In this document: piece after piece, positions 17,351 through 27,200 of the stretch | Layout: the number at the start of each line of letters is the position of its first letter | Position numbering within the stretch: the first letter of the stretch is position 1 | Assembly: GCF_040219335.1 (NCBI RefSeq) | Contig: NZ_JAVJSQ010000019.1 | Location: 248,001 to 312,000 of the forward strand | From: Gimesia sp. | GTDB lineage: Bacteria > Planctomycetota > Planctomycetia > Planctomycetales > Planctomycetaceae | Length of the DNA: 64,000 nucleotides | Direction: 5' to 3' | The notes under the pieces: model-generated | Database searches by the model: none | Told to the model about the DNA's origin: nothing | What the model saw: the letters and a program-made list of their open reading frames with translations, nothing else | Program-made: the position numbers and the translations under genes

Positions 17351-18427
17351 TCACTCCACCCGCTCATCCCCCACCAGTTCCACTGGCGGCAATCCCGCAG
17401 CCAGGCCCGGACGATCCAGGGGCGCCTCCCCGCGACCGCACCGGTACAGAACATGAAACAGGGCATTCATCGCCAGCACGCTCCCCAGTGCCGCCAGCAG
17501 GGCCACTCCGGTCACCCGTTCATGCATGATCGTCCACGCGAACTGCACGATACACAGCAGCGACACCAGTAGCAGCGTCGGCGTGCGGGAAATCAGGTTC
17601 ACCACCAGTGCACCAAAGGGCGCTCCCAGGGCGACAATCGGAGCCGCGGCCAGCCAGTTGGCATACACTTCCGGATCCATGTGATACAGACCGGGGTCGA
17701 ACCGTGACAGCAGCAGGTTCGAAAAGATACCCAGAACCGACGTAAACGCCATGAGCAGCACCGAGGTCGGAATCGCCACCTTCAGATCGGCCCGGTACAG
17801 CAGCACCAGCGTCGCATAGACCATCATGTCAATCCCCACGCCGGTAATCGAAGCCACGATGCCGCCTGTAAGACCGACGGCCAGCCCTAGTTGCGTATCG
17901 TAGCGCCGCCAGCGGTCACTGACTCCCTCGGCGGCCACCAGTTCTTTGAGCTTCACCAGGTGCATGATACCGAAACTGCACCAGACCACCGCGAACGTCA
18001 GCTTGACCCACAGGTCCGGAACAAAAGGGGCGATCAGAGCAGCACCCAGTGGTGTTCCCACCAGGGCACCCGCCAGCGCCGGCTTTAGCAATCCCCAGTC
18101 GAGCGGGCGTCTAGCCGAGAGAATATAAATGCTGGCCGAAACCATCCCTACCGACTGGACAGCCAGACCAAAGTTCCGTCCCAGGGAACCGGGCATATCA
18201 AAAAACAGGACCAGTACCGGAAAACCGACCGTGCCGCCCCCCATCGGGGTCGAACCGGCGATATAAGAACCCAGTGCCATCGATACGGCGATCGGCCAGT
18301 GAGCACGCAGCGTATCCCAGCCATCAGTCAGCAGAACCACCGTCAGCCAGACTGCATAAAACAGGACCAGCCACAAACAGAACGGCCACAGTGGGCGTAA
18401 CGGAGAAGCGGAACTCTGACCTTTCAT
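17351..18427 (-). CDS. TauE/SafE family membrane transporter
   Basis: 358 residues with about eight or nine hydrophobic segments. The TauE/SafE signature is seen in both halves: STPMGGGTVGFPVLVL near residue 60 and GLTGGIVASITGVGIDMMVY near residue 190. The family exports small sulfur or carbon anions (sulfite, sulfoacetate, others) across the inner membrane. The MarR gene lies 55 bp upstream on the same strand and likely controls it. The tail after residue 335 is polar and Pro-rich. Confidence 0.85.
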   Translation of the reverse strand: MKGQSSASPLRPLWPFCLWLVLFYAVWLTVVLLTDGWDTLRAHWPIAVSMALGSYIAGSTPMGGGTVGFPVLVLFFDMPGSLGRNFGLAVQSVGMVSASIYILSARRPLDWGLLKPALAGALVGTPLGAALIAPFVPDLWVKLTFAVVWCSFGIMHLVKLKELVAAEGVSDRWRRYDTQLGLAVGLTGGIVASITGVGIDMMVYATLVLLYRADLKVAIPTSVLLMAFTSVLGIFSNLLLSRFDPGLYHMDPEVYANWLAAAPIVALGAPFGALVVNLISRTPTLLLVSLLCIVQFAWTIMHERVTGVALLAALGSVLAMNALFHVLYRCGRGEAPLDRPGLAAGLPPVELVGDERVE

Positions 18428-18482
18428 CTGGCTGTCTCATCAAAACTTGATCTGGCTGGCAGGCCCCAGCCGGCAGGTAATA

Positions 18483-18983
18483 CTACAGCGAATCCAGCCA
18501 GTCACAACTGGCATCCTCATGCGGCGCACGTGCTTTCTGAAGCAGCCGAATCAGCCGTTGCTGTTCGCTGTCACTCAAATGCCCCAGCTGTTGCCCGTGC
18601 ATCTGCACCACCGCTTTCTCCATTCGTTTGAGCAGGGTCTGCCCCTCCTCCGTAATGGTCACCTCCACCACGCGGCGGTTTTCGGGTAACCGACTCCGTT
18701 GCACCAGGCCCCGTTTCTCAAGGCGGTCCAGCATGCGGGTGGTATCCGGACAGCGGGAAATCAGCCGGCGGCCCAGCTCCATGGTCTGTACCGTTTCGGG
18801 GGCTGCCATCTGTAACAGCCGCAAAACGTTGTACTGTTGCGGAGAAAGTTCAAATTGGACAAACAGCGACTCTTCCAGCACCTTCAGGCAGTCATACGTC
18901 CGCCAGAGCTGCAGGAAGACCTCTTGTTCCGGTGAGTCAAAGCTCACACGCTGCGATTCGGTTTGGCTGGCTCGTGGATTCAT
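18483..18983 (-). CDS. MarR-family transcriptional regulator
   Basis: 166 residues from the ATG at 18983. An upstream TTG at 19010 would add nine residues but falls in the operator region and has no ribosome site. The winged helix reads LSPQQYNVLRLLQMA, then LISRCPDTTRMLDRLEKRGLVQRS and the wing RRVVEVTITEEGQTLLKRM. It probably represses its own operon with the TauE/SafE gene in response to a small phenolic or oxidising ligand. Tandem inverted repeats lie directly upstream at 19005-19040. Confidence 0.88.
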   Translation of the reverse strand: MNPRASQTESQRVSFDSPEQEVFLQLWRTYDCLKVLEESLFVQFELSPQQYNVLRLLQMAAPETVQTMELGRRLISRCPDTTRMLDRLEKRGLVQRSRLPENRRVVEVTITEEGQTLLKRMEKAVVQMHGQQLGHLSDSEQQRLIRLLQKARAPHEDASCDWLDSL

Positions 18984-19004
18984 AATCTCAATTAATGCGC
19001 GTTT

Positions 19005-19040
19005 CAACAATAGTTGTCAAGACAAATGTTGTCGCGACAG
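19005..19040 (-). promoter_or_regulatory. Tandem inverted repeats, probable MarR operator
   Basis: Three overlapping or adjacent dyads: CAAC-AATA-GTTG 19005-19016, TTGTC-AA-GACAA 19014-19025 and TTGTC-GC-GACAG 19029-19040. The last two have the same half-site and centres 15 bp apart. They sit 22-57 bp upstream of the marR ATG, the usual place for an autoregulatory site. Confidence 0.65.
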
Positions 19041-19136
19041 GGTTTCCGGGGGGCTCTCAGGAGGCAGCCGTACCTGCGCACAACGATCGCTACGTGGTTT
19101 CCGGTATTCCGACCCATCAGGGGAATAGGCCACGGA

Positions 19137-19793
19137 TCAGGAAATATTAGCGATCTGATCCAGAATCTTGTCTTCGCCGGCGACCAGCAGCGTATCCGTG
19201 TCATTCAACAGCTTGTCCGGGTCGGGCGAGGCGATGATCTTATCCGTCAGAATATCGTGGACGGCGACGATGGTAATATCGTATTCCTGCCGCAGTTTCA
19301 GCTCGCGGATCGATTTCCCCATCCAGTCGTTGGGCACACCCATCTCCTGCAGGCTGAAGCCTTTCCCCAGTTTGACGTAGTTCAGAAGTGCGGAACCGGT
19401 CATGCGGGTTGCCAGGCTGATCGCGGAATCACGTTCGGGAAAGACGATATCGGTCACGCCGATGCGGTCCATCACGCGGGCATGATCATTCGACACAACT
19501 TTGACATAAATGTCCTTGATTTTCAGATCGTGCAGCGCCATCGTGGCCAGGATGCTGGCGGTGATGTCATCTCCGGTCGACACGATCGCCGCGTCCGCCT
19601 CTTTGGCACTGATGCGCACCAGCGTATCGAAGTCGGTTCCGTCGCCGACCACGGCATGCGAAATCAGCGACGCCAGCCGGTCGACCAGCGTTTCATTGAG
19701 ATCGATGGCGATCACGTCGTGTCCCCCTTCATAGAGGGTGCGTGCCACGGAGAATCCGAAGTTACCCAGTCCGATGACCACAAAACGTTTCAT
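19137..19793 (-). CDS. ktrA: Potassium uptake regulatory subunit, TrkA/KtrA family
   Basis: 218 residues: RCK_N Rossmann domain ([20 protein letters not shown] at 5-24, acidic end of beta 2 in AIDLNE, VGDGTD) and RCK_C domain (about 135-218). Single RCK pair as in KtrA, not the double unit of TrkA. It is a cytosolic ring that gates the TrkH/KtrB-like pore encoded 47 bp upstream, in response to nucleotides. RCK_C domains of some KtrA proteins bind c-di-AMP, and a c-di-AMP synthase gene is present at 7.6 kb. ATG follows AGGGCA. Confidence 0.88.
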   Translation of the reverse strand: MKRFVVIGLGNFGFSVARTLYEGGHDVIAIDLNETLVDRLASLISHAVVGDGTDFDTLVRISAKEADAAIVSTGDDITASILATMALHDLKIKDIYVKVVSNDHARVMDRIGVTDIVFPERDSAISLATRMTGSALLNYVKLGKGFSLQEMGVPNDWMGKSIRELKLRQEYDITIVAVHDILTDKIIASPDPDKLLNDTDTLLVAGEDKILDQIANIS

Positions 19794-19840
19794 GGCAATG
19801 CCCTGCTCTTTATATTCAGTTCACAATTAAGATACGATCA

Positions 19841-21277
19841 CTAACCCACGATGACATCTTCGTAGGCCAGTCGGAATTTACTGCGATGTGCCAGGCGCAC
19901 AATCAACGCGGATGCGATCACCAGAGGCCCGGTCCGCCCCGCAAACATCAAAAATATCAGCACCCACCGCGAAGGTAACGACAGCGAATCGGTCAGGCCC
20001 ATCGAAAGCCCCACGGTATTAAACGCACTGATCGTTTCAAACAGCCGCACCAGGAACCGCTGCTCGTATCCATGGAAATCTCCAATCGACGACATCAGGA
20101 AGACTCCCGTCACGACCACCGATGTGGAGATCACAAATAAGCCGGTGCCCCGCTGAATGGTTTCATCCGGAATCGAGCGGCTGGCGAAAGTGGTCGTGGT
20201 CTGCGAACGCAGTTTGGACCAGGCCAGCAGTCCCAGCAGCGCGAAGGTGGTCGTTTTCAACCCACCGGCCGTCGAACTGGGGGAGCCGCCGATCATCATC
20301 AGGATCATCGTCAACAGGTTTGTACTATCGGTCGCCTGCTCGTAGTCGATCGAGTTGAACCCCGCTGTCCGGGGTGTGACGCTCAAAAACAGCGAGTTAG
20401 TCAGCTTATCTGTCAGAGACATCTCAGCCAGCAGATCGTTCCATTCAAAGCCGGCAAACAACAGCCAGCCGCCGAGGATCAGAATGAAGGAGGTCCACAA
20501 CACCAGCTGACTGTGCACGGACAGGCGCTTGATCCGGGGCAGCGACTGCTGACGTTGGGCAAACCGCAGGTTCAGTTCCTGCATCGTTACGAAGCCGAGC
20601 CCACCCAGCATGATCAGGACCGAAATCACCAGCAGTGTCCCGGGAGAATCCTGATAGTTCATCAGCGAATTGCTGTTCGTCGAGAAGCCCGCATTACAGA
20701 AGGCACTCACGGAATGGAACACTGCAGGCCAGGCAGCCCCCTTCCAGCCCAGGCGGGGCACCCACAAACAATACAGAAAGAATGCTCCGGCAGCTTCAAT
20801 CAGAAAAGTAAATTTCAGAATGTTAGTGATCAGCAGCCGCGCCGAAACCTGCGGGATCAGTTTGCGGGAATCCGCAGTCACGGATTCCAGGTTCAGCGAG
20901 ATTTTTCGCCCCAGTGCAGTGATGATCACACTGGTCAGAATCAGCATCCCCAGACCACCCAGCTGAATCAGCAGCAGGATCAGCGCCTGGCCCCGCAGAG
21001 TGAAGTACGTAGCCGTATCGACGACAATCAGTCCGGTCACACAGACGGCACTGGTGGACGTAAAGATCGCATCGGTCCAGTTCAGGGGCTCTCCCTGGTA
21101 GATGCCCGGCAGGAATTTCAGCCCGAGGGATCCCAGGATGATGAGTGCGATGAAGGAACTGAGAAAGAGTTCCGCGGGGGCCAGCCACCGATTGGGAGTC
21201 AGCGCGTGACGCACGCCTGGCCCTTGATACCGAGAGACTGAAGAACCGTCCGGCCGGGTTGATTTTTTTGTGATCAC
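19841..21277 (-). CDS. Potassium uptake membrane subunit, TrkH/KtrB family
   Basis: 478 residues with four repeated M1-P-M2 units. Pore-loop filters are visible: [10 protein letters not shown] near 95, [12 protein letters not shown] near 200, [11 protein letters not shown] near 310 and [15 protein letters not shown] near 425. The third loop is preceded by a conserved block and followed by [18 protein letters not shown]. It moves K+ (with Na+) inward together with the RCK protein. The start is GTG at 21277; no ATG lies near, and the ribosome site is poor. Confidence 0.9.
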   Translation of the reverse strand: MITKKSTRPDGSSVSRYQGPGVRHALTPNRWLAPAELFLSSFIALIILGSLGLKFLPGIYQGEPLNWTDAIFTSTSAVCVTGLIVVDTATYFTLRGQALILLLIQLGGLGMLILTSVIITALGRKISLNLESVTADSRKLIPQVSARLLITNILKFTFLIEAAGAFFLYCLWVPRLGWKGAAWPAVFHSVSAFCNAGFSTNSNSLMNYQDSPGTLLVISVLIMLGGLGFVTMQELNLRFAQRQQSLPRIKRLSVHSQLVLWTSFILILGGWLLFAGFEWNDLLAEMSLTDKLTNSLFLSVTPRTAGFNSIDYEQATDSTNLLTMILMMIGGSPSSTAGGLKTTTFALLGLLAWSKLRSQTTTTFASRSIPDETIQRGTGLFVISTSVVVTGVFLMSSIGDFHGYEQRFLVRLFETISAFNTVGLSMGLTDSLSLPSRWVLIFLMFAGRTGPLVIASALIVRLAHRSKFRLAYEDVIVG

Positions 21278-21578
21278 TGTCGATACACCCGAGGGGTGTC
21301 CTGGACTTTCGCAGCAGATAAACTCAAAGTTGATTGCACATGCTGTTTTTCACACTCTCTGAGCACTTGTTGAAAAACATTCCATCTATTGTCCGTTTCC
21401 CGCATGCTTTCGCAAATGTGCCCCGCGCGATCCTCACATATTTTCCATTATTTTTTTCTGAACGCCACGTCCTCTGGAAAATCCACGGCGGATTGGTTAG
21501 AACCAGACTCCCGACCCCTCTAATACCACAGTCAAGTAATACCACATTCAAGAGCTAAGGATTTATACAGGCCCGATC
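21278..21578. other. Divergent promoter region between trkH-type and antiporter genes
   Basis: 300 bp with no gene. It holds a small dyad ACACCC-GAG-GGGTGT at 21285-21299 next to the trkH start and a tandem 16-bp repeat at 21521-21552 near the antiporter start. Both are candidates for regulator sites. Confidence 0.5.
21521..21552 (+). repeat. Tandem 16-bp repeat upstream of the antiporter gene
   Basis: TAATACCACAGTCAAG followed at once by TAATACCACATTCAAG (15 of 16 identical). It ends 26 bp before the ATG. It may be a double binding site or a replication-slippage product. Confidence 0.6.
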
Positions 21579-22547
21579 ATGTTGCTTGCCTTTATCGCGA
21601 TCATCGCCGGACTCGCATTATTGATCTGGAGTACAGACCGCTTCATCGATGGTGCTGCAGTGACGTCACGCTATTTCGGTATGTCACCCCTGTTGATCGG
21701 CATGGTTGTCGTCGGCTTTGGTACCTCACTGCCGGAAATGGTGGTCTCGGTCATCTCCGCCTCCGAAGGGAACGCCGGCGTTGCGCTCGGGAATGCTTAC
21801 GGATCGAATATTACCAATATCGCCCTGATCCTTGGTCTGACAGCGCTCATTAATCCACTGACGGTGCAGTCCAAGATCCTCCGCAAGGAATTACCCGTTC
21901 TGGGCGGTTGCACCCTGCTCTCTGCCTGGCAGATCTGGGATGGACACATCAGCCGTCTGGATGCGATTGTCCTCTTATCGGTCTTTGCCTTCCTGATGGG
22001 CTGGACCATCTGGCAGTCCGTCCGCAATCCGACCGACGAACTCGAAGCCGAAATGGAACGCGAACTCTCCAGTCATACCATGCCCATTAAACGCGCCGTA
22101 ATCTGGCTGCTCGTCGGTCTGGTACTGCTGGTCGTCAGTTCCCGCATGCTGGTCTGGGGCGCTGTCTTCCTGGCCCGCTACTTTGGCGTGAGCGATCTGG
22201 TTATCGGCCTGACCATCGTCGCCGCAGGCACTTCGCTTCCCGAACTGGCATCCTCGATCATCGCCACCCGCAAAGGGGAATTTGATATCGCCGTCGGCAA
22301 TGTCATCGGCTCCAACATGTTCAACACGCTGGCTGTGGTCGGCCTGGCCGGGGTGATTCACCCGATTTCCGTGAATGGAGAAGTCTTTTCCCGCGATGTG
22401 ATGGTCATGCTGGCGCTGACCTTTTCCCTGTTCATTCTGGGACGTGGCTGGGGAGGCCCGGGACGCATCAACCGTTACGAAGGTGCTCTGCTCCTGGCCT
22501 GCTACATCGGCTACACCTGGTGGCTCATCCGTAGTGCCCTGCTCTGA
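21579..22547 (+). CDS. Calcium/sodium antiporter, CaCA family (YrbG-like)
   Basis: 322 residues, ten predicted membrane helices. The two inverted alpha repeats are clear: VVGFGTSLPEMVVSVISASEG with GNAYGSNITNIALILG, and IVAAGTSLPELASSIIATRKG with GNVIGSNMFNTLAVVG. It exchanges Ca2+ or K+/Na+ across the inner membrane. Divergent from the potassium uptake pair, which suggests shared ion homeostasis. Confidence 0.92.
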   Translation: MLLAFIAIIAGLALLIWSTDRFIDGAAVTSRYFGMSPLLIGMVVVGFGTSLPEMVVSVISASEGNAGVALGNAYGSNITNIALILGLTALINPLTVQSKILRKELPVLGGCTLLSAWQIWDGHISRLDAIVLLSVFAFLMGWTIWQSVRNPTDELEAEMERELSSHTMPIKRAVIWLLVGLVLLVVSSRMLVWGAVFLARYFGVSDLVIGLTIVAAGTSLPELASSIIATRKGEFDIAVGNVIGSNMFNTLAVVGLAGVIHPISVNGEVFSRDVMVMLALTFSLFILGRGWGGPGRINRYEGALLLACYIGYTWWLIRSALL

Positions 22548-22633
22548 AACAGGTCGCTTTCAGGCATCCAGGCTTGACAAAGGGAACTCCCTCCAAGATA
22601 GTTCATGCTGTTTCTCGGAAGGAATCTATCTCA

Positions 22634-23071
22634 ATGAACTGGCTACAGAAAATCGCAATCATCTGGATGGTGGCAACCACGGTGCACGCCCCGTTCCCGG
22701 TCTGCGATGGTGACAATCTTCCCAGTGGCCAGACCGCTTCCCTCCGTTTTGCCGTGCTGGACCATTCTTTCGACCTCGATTTCATCCTGCTCGGCTGCGA
22801 TCTGCCAGATGATTACGACGATGGTCCCCTCGATGTGGATCCGGAAGAGGGCTCCAGTTCGGTCTTTGGCTCGCCCTACACTTCCCCGGGACAACCGCTC
22901 AAGCTGTGTCTCTGGAATGCGGTCGATACCTGGGGCACGCTGTTCTGTATTCCCCCGGAACGCAGCATTGCCTGCCTGGCACGTACCGCGGATCGTTCCT
23001 CCTGCCTCCCCTTTCAGAATTTCTCATTTGGAAAACTGAGCCAGTTCGGAATCGCGCATGTTCATTGTTAA
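22634..23071 (+). CDS. Small secreted hypothetical protein
   Basis: 145 residues from the ATG at 22634, preceded by GGAAGGA about 11 bp upstream. A Sec-type signal peptide (KIAIIWMVATTVHAPF) is followed by an acidic middle (DDYDDGPLDVDPEE) and several Cys. No family recognised. It sits between the antiporter and lpxA genes. Confidence 0.5.
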   Translation: MNWLQKIAIIWMVATTVHAPFPVCDGDNLPSGQTASLRFAVLDHSFDLDFILLGCDLPDDYDDGPLDVDPEEGSSSVFGSPYTSPGQPLKLCLWNAVDTWGTLFCIPPERSIACLARTADRSSCLPFQNFSFGKLSQFGIAHVHC

Positions 23072-23158
23072 GCAGTGAACCGCATTTCGTGTTTAGCTCA
23101 ATACCGTTTTCCCTGACAGCCCGATGTGGTGCGCTGTCAGCCTGTAATGAGGATTCCA

Positions 23159-23995
23159 ATGCGCGTCCATCCTACTGCTTACATCCATCCCGATGCCATC
23201 GTCCACCCTACGTGTGACATCGGCCCCCACGTCGTCATTGAGGGCCCGGTGCGCATCGGTGCTAACTGTCACCTGGGACCGTCCGTGGTTGTCATGGGGA
23301 ATACCGACATCGGCTCCGATTGTGAAATTCATGCACACGCCGTTATTGGCGATACGCCCCAGGACCGAAAATATACCGGGGCGATCAGCTACTGTCGCAT
23401 TGGCCAGCGCTGCGTGATCCGCGAATCGGTCACCATCCACCGGGCCAGCATCGAACAGGCGACGACAATCATCGGCAACGATTGCCATCTGATGACCTGT
23501 TCCCACGTGGCCCACGACTGCATCCTCGCGGATGAAGTCACACTCGTCAGCGGCGCCCTGCTCGGCGGTCACGTGCAGATCGGATCTCAGGCAATCATTT
23601 CGGGCAATGTCGGCATCCATCAGTTCGTACGCGTCGGGCAACTCGCCATGCTGGGAGGTGTCGCCATGATCAGCCGCGATGTTCCCCCTTTCACGATGAC
23701 GGACCACCAGGGCGAAATCATCGGCCTGAATGCAGTCGGTCTGGCTCGGCGGGGGATCTCAGACGCAGAGCAGCAGGACTTGAAAAACCTGTTTCGAGTT
23801 ATCTGTCGTTCAGGAATGTCTCACTCACGCTCTCTTGAATTGGCTGAAGAACTGGCCCTGACCGACATCGGACGCCAGTTCGTGGAATTCTTCCAGGTGG
23901 ACACACAGCGGGGGTTCGCTCGATTTCGAGGCAAAAAATCACGCTCCCGGAAAAACCTGGTCCCCCCGGTACCGCAACCACCGCTTTCTGAGTAA
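23159..23995 (+). CDS. lpxA: UDP-N-acetylglucosamine acyltransferase LpxA
   Basis: 278 residues. Left-handed beta-helix of hexapeptide repeats (IHPDAIVHP, IGPHVVIEG, IGANCHLGP and more), then a helical C-terminus. The active-site His lies in MTCSHVAHDCIL near residue 119, and GIHQFVRVGQLAMLGG follows. It starts lipid A synthesis by adding an acyl chain to UDP-GlcNAc. The ATG at 23159 is chosen because AGGA lies 7 bp upstream and the product then starts MRVHPTAYIHP as other LpxA proteins do. It stands alone; lpxC, fabZ and lpxB are not in the window. Confidence 0.9.
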   Translation: MRVHPTAYIHPDAIVHPTCDIGPHVVIEGPVRIGANCHLGPSVVVMGNTDIGSDCEIHAHAVIGDTPQDRKYTGAISYCRIGQRCVIRESVTIHRASIEQATTIIGNDCHLMTCSHVAHDCILADEVTLVSGALLGGHVQIGSQAIISGNVGIHQFVRVGQLAMLGGVAMISRDVPPFTMTDHQGEIIGLNAVGLARRGISDAEQQDLKNLFRVICRSGMSHSRSLELAEELALTDIGRQFVEFFQVDTQRGFARFRGKKSRSRKNLVPPVPQPPLSE

Positions 23996-24089
23996 TCCCT
24001 CTTCGAATTTCGTAAGTCTCTTTTCTGCGTTACTCATACGGGCATGTCAGGCAGCAGCAGCAGTTAAAAGTCAATGTGCGGTAGCGGGA

Positions 24090-24158
24090 TACCGCCCCGG
24101 ACCCTCTTTCAGGTGAGAGATTAGGACGAACCTGGAATGTTCCGGGGCGGTACATTTT
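24090..24158 (+). terminator. Hairpin with T-run after lpxA
   Basis: TACCGCCCCGGA 24090-24101 and TCCGGGGCGGTA 24141-24152 are perfect 12-bp arms with a 39-nt loop, followed by CATTTTT. The long loop has its own small CTCT/AGAG stem. Either a terminator or a structured 3' end. Confidence 0.6.
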
Positions 24159-24280
24159 TGACCCGCGCAGCCAGACAATGCTGGCATCACTGCCGACAGC
24201 GATTACAATAAACGGGACGACGTGCTTCTACGTCAGCTGATCCCTTTTGCATCGACACTTCTTACACGGGGAACTTTATT

Positions 24281-25393
24281 ATGCGCCGCTGCTTCCTGGT
24301 TTTGATCGTGCTGGCTCTCGCCTGCTTTACTCGTGCTGGTCACCTGCAGGCAGAAGGCTATCGGACCTCCATCGGAACCGGCGCCGATCGCATTCCCGTC
24401 ATCGTGGTCTCAGGCACTCCCTATGAAATGGGTCTGCAACAGGGAAAACTGATCCGGGAAGAAGCCACGCAGATGATCAATTCGCTGCTGCAAAAGGTAC
24501 AGGCCGCCGGACCAGAGCGTGCCTCCGATGCCCATCTGGATGCCGCCTGGAACGCCATCGCACCGCATACCGATGTCCGCTTCAAAGAAGAACTCCGCGG
24601 CTTCGCTGAAGGGACAGGCCTACCGCTGAAAACGTTGCAGCGGGCACACGCGTTACCTGTCGTCATGGATTATTCCTGCAGTGGTATCGCTGCCTGGGGC
24701 GCAGCGACGAAAGACGGTCACCTTTACCAGACACGCAATCTCGACTGGACAATGGAACTGGGCGCGCAGGACTATCCCTGCATCACGGTTTACATTCCCA
24801 AACAGGGAATTCCCCACGTGAATATCACCTTCGCCGGATTCCTCGGCGCCAACACGGGGATCAATGCCAAAGGCATCGTGCTCTCGGAAATGGGCGATTC
24901 CCCGGGCAAGGACTATCCTTTCGATATGAACGGCGTCCATTTTACGACACTGTTTCGCCAGGTGATGTACGACGCCAATAATCTGGACGAGGCCATCGAT
25001 CTCTTCAAGCAGGCGAAGCGGATCAAGAAATATCACTATGTTGTCGGAGACGGCACCAGCCGCCAGGCCGTTAAAATGCTGGCGCATGCTCCCGACCTGG
25101 TGATCTGGCGAGACAACGACCCAGCCGACGAACTCGCGCCGGCGGTCATGAAAAACCTGGTCTATCAGGATGAAGGCCGCGGCGCGTTTCAACCGTTACA
25201 GAAAGTCTATGGCAAAATCGGTGCGGAGGAAATGAGAGACATCGCCTGTCAGATTCCCATCAAGGGGGGCAATATTCTGGATGTCGTCTACGACGCCACC
25301 GCGCTGGAGTTCTGGGTTTCCTATGCTGAGAAACAGGAAGAAGCCTATCAGCGGCCCTTCGTGCACTTCAAACTCAAAGACTACCTCAAGTAG
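24281..25393 (+). CDS. C45-type autoproteolytic acyltransferase/hydrolase (NTN fold)
   Basis: 370 residues with a cleavable signal peptide (LVLIVLALACFTRAGHLQA). It belongs to the acyl-CoA:6-aminopenicillanic acid acyltransferase/C45 group. After self-cleavage the nucleophile would be Cys133 in MDYSCSGIAAWG, followed by the family block YQTRNLDW and GFLGANTGINAKG. Such enzymes cut or transfer amide-linked acyl groups. The exported location suggests peptide or amide scavenging. The 3' end overlaps the convergent K+ channel gene by 8 bp. Confidence 0.82.
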   Translation: MRRCFLVLIVLALACFTRAGHLQAEGYRTSIGTGADRIPVIVVSGTPYEMGLQQGKLIREEATQMINSLLQKVQAAGPERASDAHLDAAWNAIAPHTDVRFKEELRGFAEGTGLPLKTLQRAHALPVVMDYSCSGIAAWGAATKDGHLYQTRNLDWTMELGAQDYPCITVYIPKQGIPHVNITFAGFLGANTGINAKGIVLSEMGDSPGKDYPFDMNGVHFTTLFRQVMYDANNLDEAIDLFKQAKRIKKYHYVVGDGTSRQAVKMLAHAPDLVIWRDNDPADELAPAVMKNLVYQDEGRGAFQPLQKVYGKIGAEEMRDIACQIPIKGGNILDVVYDATALEFWVSYAEKQEEAYQRPFVHFKLKDYLK

Positions 25394-25772
25394 TTTTGTG
25401 ATGTTCTGAGCGCGACGCTTCGTGTTCCAGATCCATGTGACGTTTCGCAGTCTCATGCAGGGACCGCGTCGCGATAGCTATAACTAAACCGACGACAATC
25501 ATCCCAACCAGGCCAATCCCCACGCTGATGATTTTCCCCATCGGCGTCTCGGGCGTTATATCACCATAGCCGATGGTCAGACCGGTAATCATCGAAAAAT
25601 AGACGGCGTCCCCGAAGCTCAGGTTCTCAAACCGCCAGATCAGGAAAGCCCCCAGCAGCAGAATCAACAGCAGGGCCACAATGACCTCGCGGACATAGGA
25701 AGCGTAGCGCATAAACGAACTGAAGAATTCAACAAACAAAGGCAGTCGTTTCTCGATGATGTGCTTCAGCAT
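25386..25772 (-). CDS. Two-helix potassium channel
   Basis: 128 residues: helix 1 (about 28-46), pore helix and selectivity filter TIGYGD at 66-71, helix 2 (about 80-101), and a short charged His-rich tail. The fold of the Ion_trans_2 family would assemble as a tetramer in the inner membrane. No RCK domain is attached. It adds a K+ leak path to the uptake system at 19-21 kb. Confidence 0.9.
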   Translation of the reverse strand: MLKHIIEKRLPLFVEFFSSFMRYASYVREVIVALLLILLLGAFLIWRFENLSFGDAVYFSMITGLTIGYGDITPETPMGKIISVGIGLVGMIVVGLVIAIATRSLHETAKRHMDLEHEASRSEHHKTT

Positions 25773-26059
25773 GGGGCTTGTCTCGAATTGCGAATTAGTG
25801 AAAAGTAAAATCGGATATGAAGGATTTCATCAGAAAACCAAGTTTATCCGTTTGATCACACACTGCCCAGAGAGTTTCCCTCGTCTTTCGTACTGCCAAT
25901 TGTGATTGGAAACTTGAGAATGGACCTGACCGGGCAACAAACGGCGCTCTGCTCACGTTCAATCCGCTTGATTCACCTGCCCCCAGACGTTACTTTTGTT
26001 AAATAACAAACGCGTCTCTCCTGCCACTTAAGATCGCCTGCCCTCCCAAGGAGTCATCC

Positions 26060-27160
26060 ATGCTCTCTGCCCTCAAGAAAACTTTCTTCACCGCCCTGCT
26101 GCTGCCCGTCCTCTGCTCGGTTTCCGTCCACGCACAAACACCGCGGCTCAATCCTGATGACCTGCTCCTGTACCGCGATGGATCCGGAAAAGTTCAGAAG
26201 GTCACCACACCGGACGACTGGAAACAACGCAGGCAGGAAATCATTCGCGGCATGGAAACGGTCATGGGCCCCTTCCCGGGTGACGATCAACGGGTTCCGC
26301 TGGACATCGAAGTCCTCGAAGAGGTCAAGCTCGACAACTACACGCGCAAGCTGATCACCTACCAGTCCGGCCCCGATTCCCGTACGCCCGCCTATCTCTG
26401 TATTCCTCACACCGCCAGCAAGGATCACAAGGTCCCCGCGGTTCTCTGTCTGCATCCCACCGATAACAAGGTCGGCCATAAGGTCGCCCTCGGACTGGGA
26501 GGCCGCGCCGGTCGTAATTACGCCGCCGAACTCGCGGAACGTGGCTATGTCACCATCGCCCCCGCCTACCCGCATCTCGCGAATTACTGGCCCAACCTGG
26601 GTAAACTCGGTTTCGTGAGTGGCACGATGAAAGCCATCTGGGACAACTCCCGCGCCATCGACCTGCTGACATCCCTGGACACGGTCGATATGAGCCAGGG
26701 TGTCGGTGCGATTGGACATTCCCTGGGCGGCCACAACGCGATCTACACCGCCGTCTTCGATCCACGTGTTACCGCCATCGTCAGCAGCTGTGGCTTCGAT
26801 TCCTATCGCGACTATTACGACGCCGCCGAACGCGTCTGGTATTTCGGCAAAGGCTGGTGCCAGATCCGCTACATGCCCCGCATGTCAGACTACCGCGGTA
26901 GACTCGACGAAATCCCCTTCGATTTCACCGAACTGCTCGGCGTCATGGCCCCCCGCCCGGTCTACGTCAACGCGCCCCTGCACGATTCCAACTTCCGCTG
27001 GAAAAGCGTCGACAAATGCGCGAGCGCAGCCCGGCCCATCTATGAACTGCTGGACGCCAAAGGCAAACTCGTCATCGACCACCCGGACTGCGATCACAAC
27101 TTCCCGGAAGAACAACGACAGAAAGCCTATCAACTGTTCGATACGGTACTGAAGAAGTAA
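26060..27160 (+). CDS. Secreted alpha/beta hydrolase (esterase-like)
   Basis: 366 residues with a signal peptide (ALLLPVLCSVSVHAQ). The alpha/beta hydrolase core has the nucleophile elbow GAIGHSLGGHNAIY near residue 220, a likely acid residue in the MAPRPVYVNAP region and the late His in DHPDCDHNFPEEQR. Planctomycete proteins of this kind are often annotated as acetylxylan-esterase-like or dienelactone-hydrolase-like. The substrate is unknown. AGGAG precedes the ATG. A dispersed repeat lies just after the stop. Confidence 0.8.
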   Translation: MLSALKKTFFTALLLPVLCSVSVHAQTPRLNPDDLLLYRDGSGKVQKVTTPDDWKQRRQEIIRGMETVMGPFPGDDQRVPLDIEVLEEVKLDNYTRKLITYQSGPDSRTPAYLCIPHTASKDHKVPAVLCLHPTDNKVGHKVALGLGGRAGRNYAAELAERGYVTIAPAYPHLANYWPNLGKLGFVSGTMKAIWDNSRAIDLLTSLDTVDMSQGVGAIGHSLGGHNAIYTAVFDPRVTAIVSSCGFDSYRDYYDAAERVWYFGKGWCQIRYMPRMSDYRGRLDEIPFDFTELLGVMAPRPVYVNAPLHDSNFRWKSVDKCASAARPIYELLDAKGKLVIDHPDCDHNFPEEQRQKAYQLFDTVLKK

Positions 27161-27200
27161 ACGGATTCCCGCAGTTCCAACTGAGAGATAACAAGGTTCA

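Noticed and set aside
20513..21241. 242-codon plus-strand frame inside the trkH-type gene
   Set aside because: Gln/His/Arg-rich antisense translation of membrane helices; no similarity.
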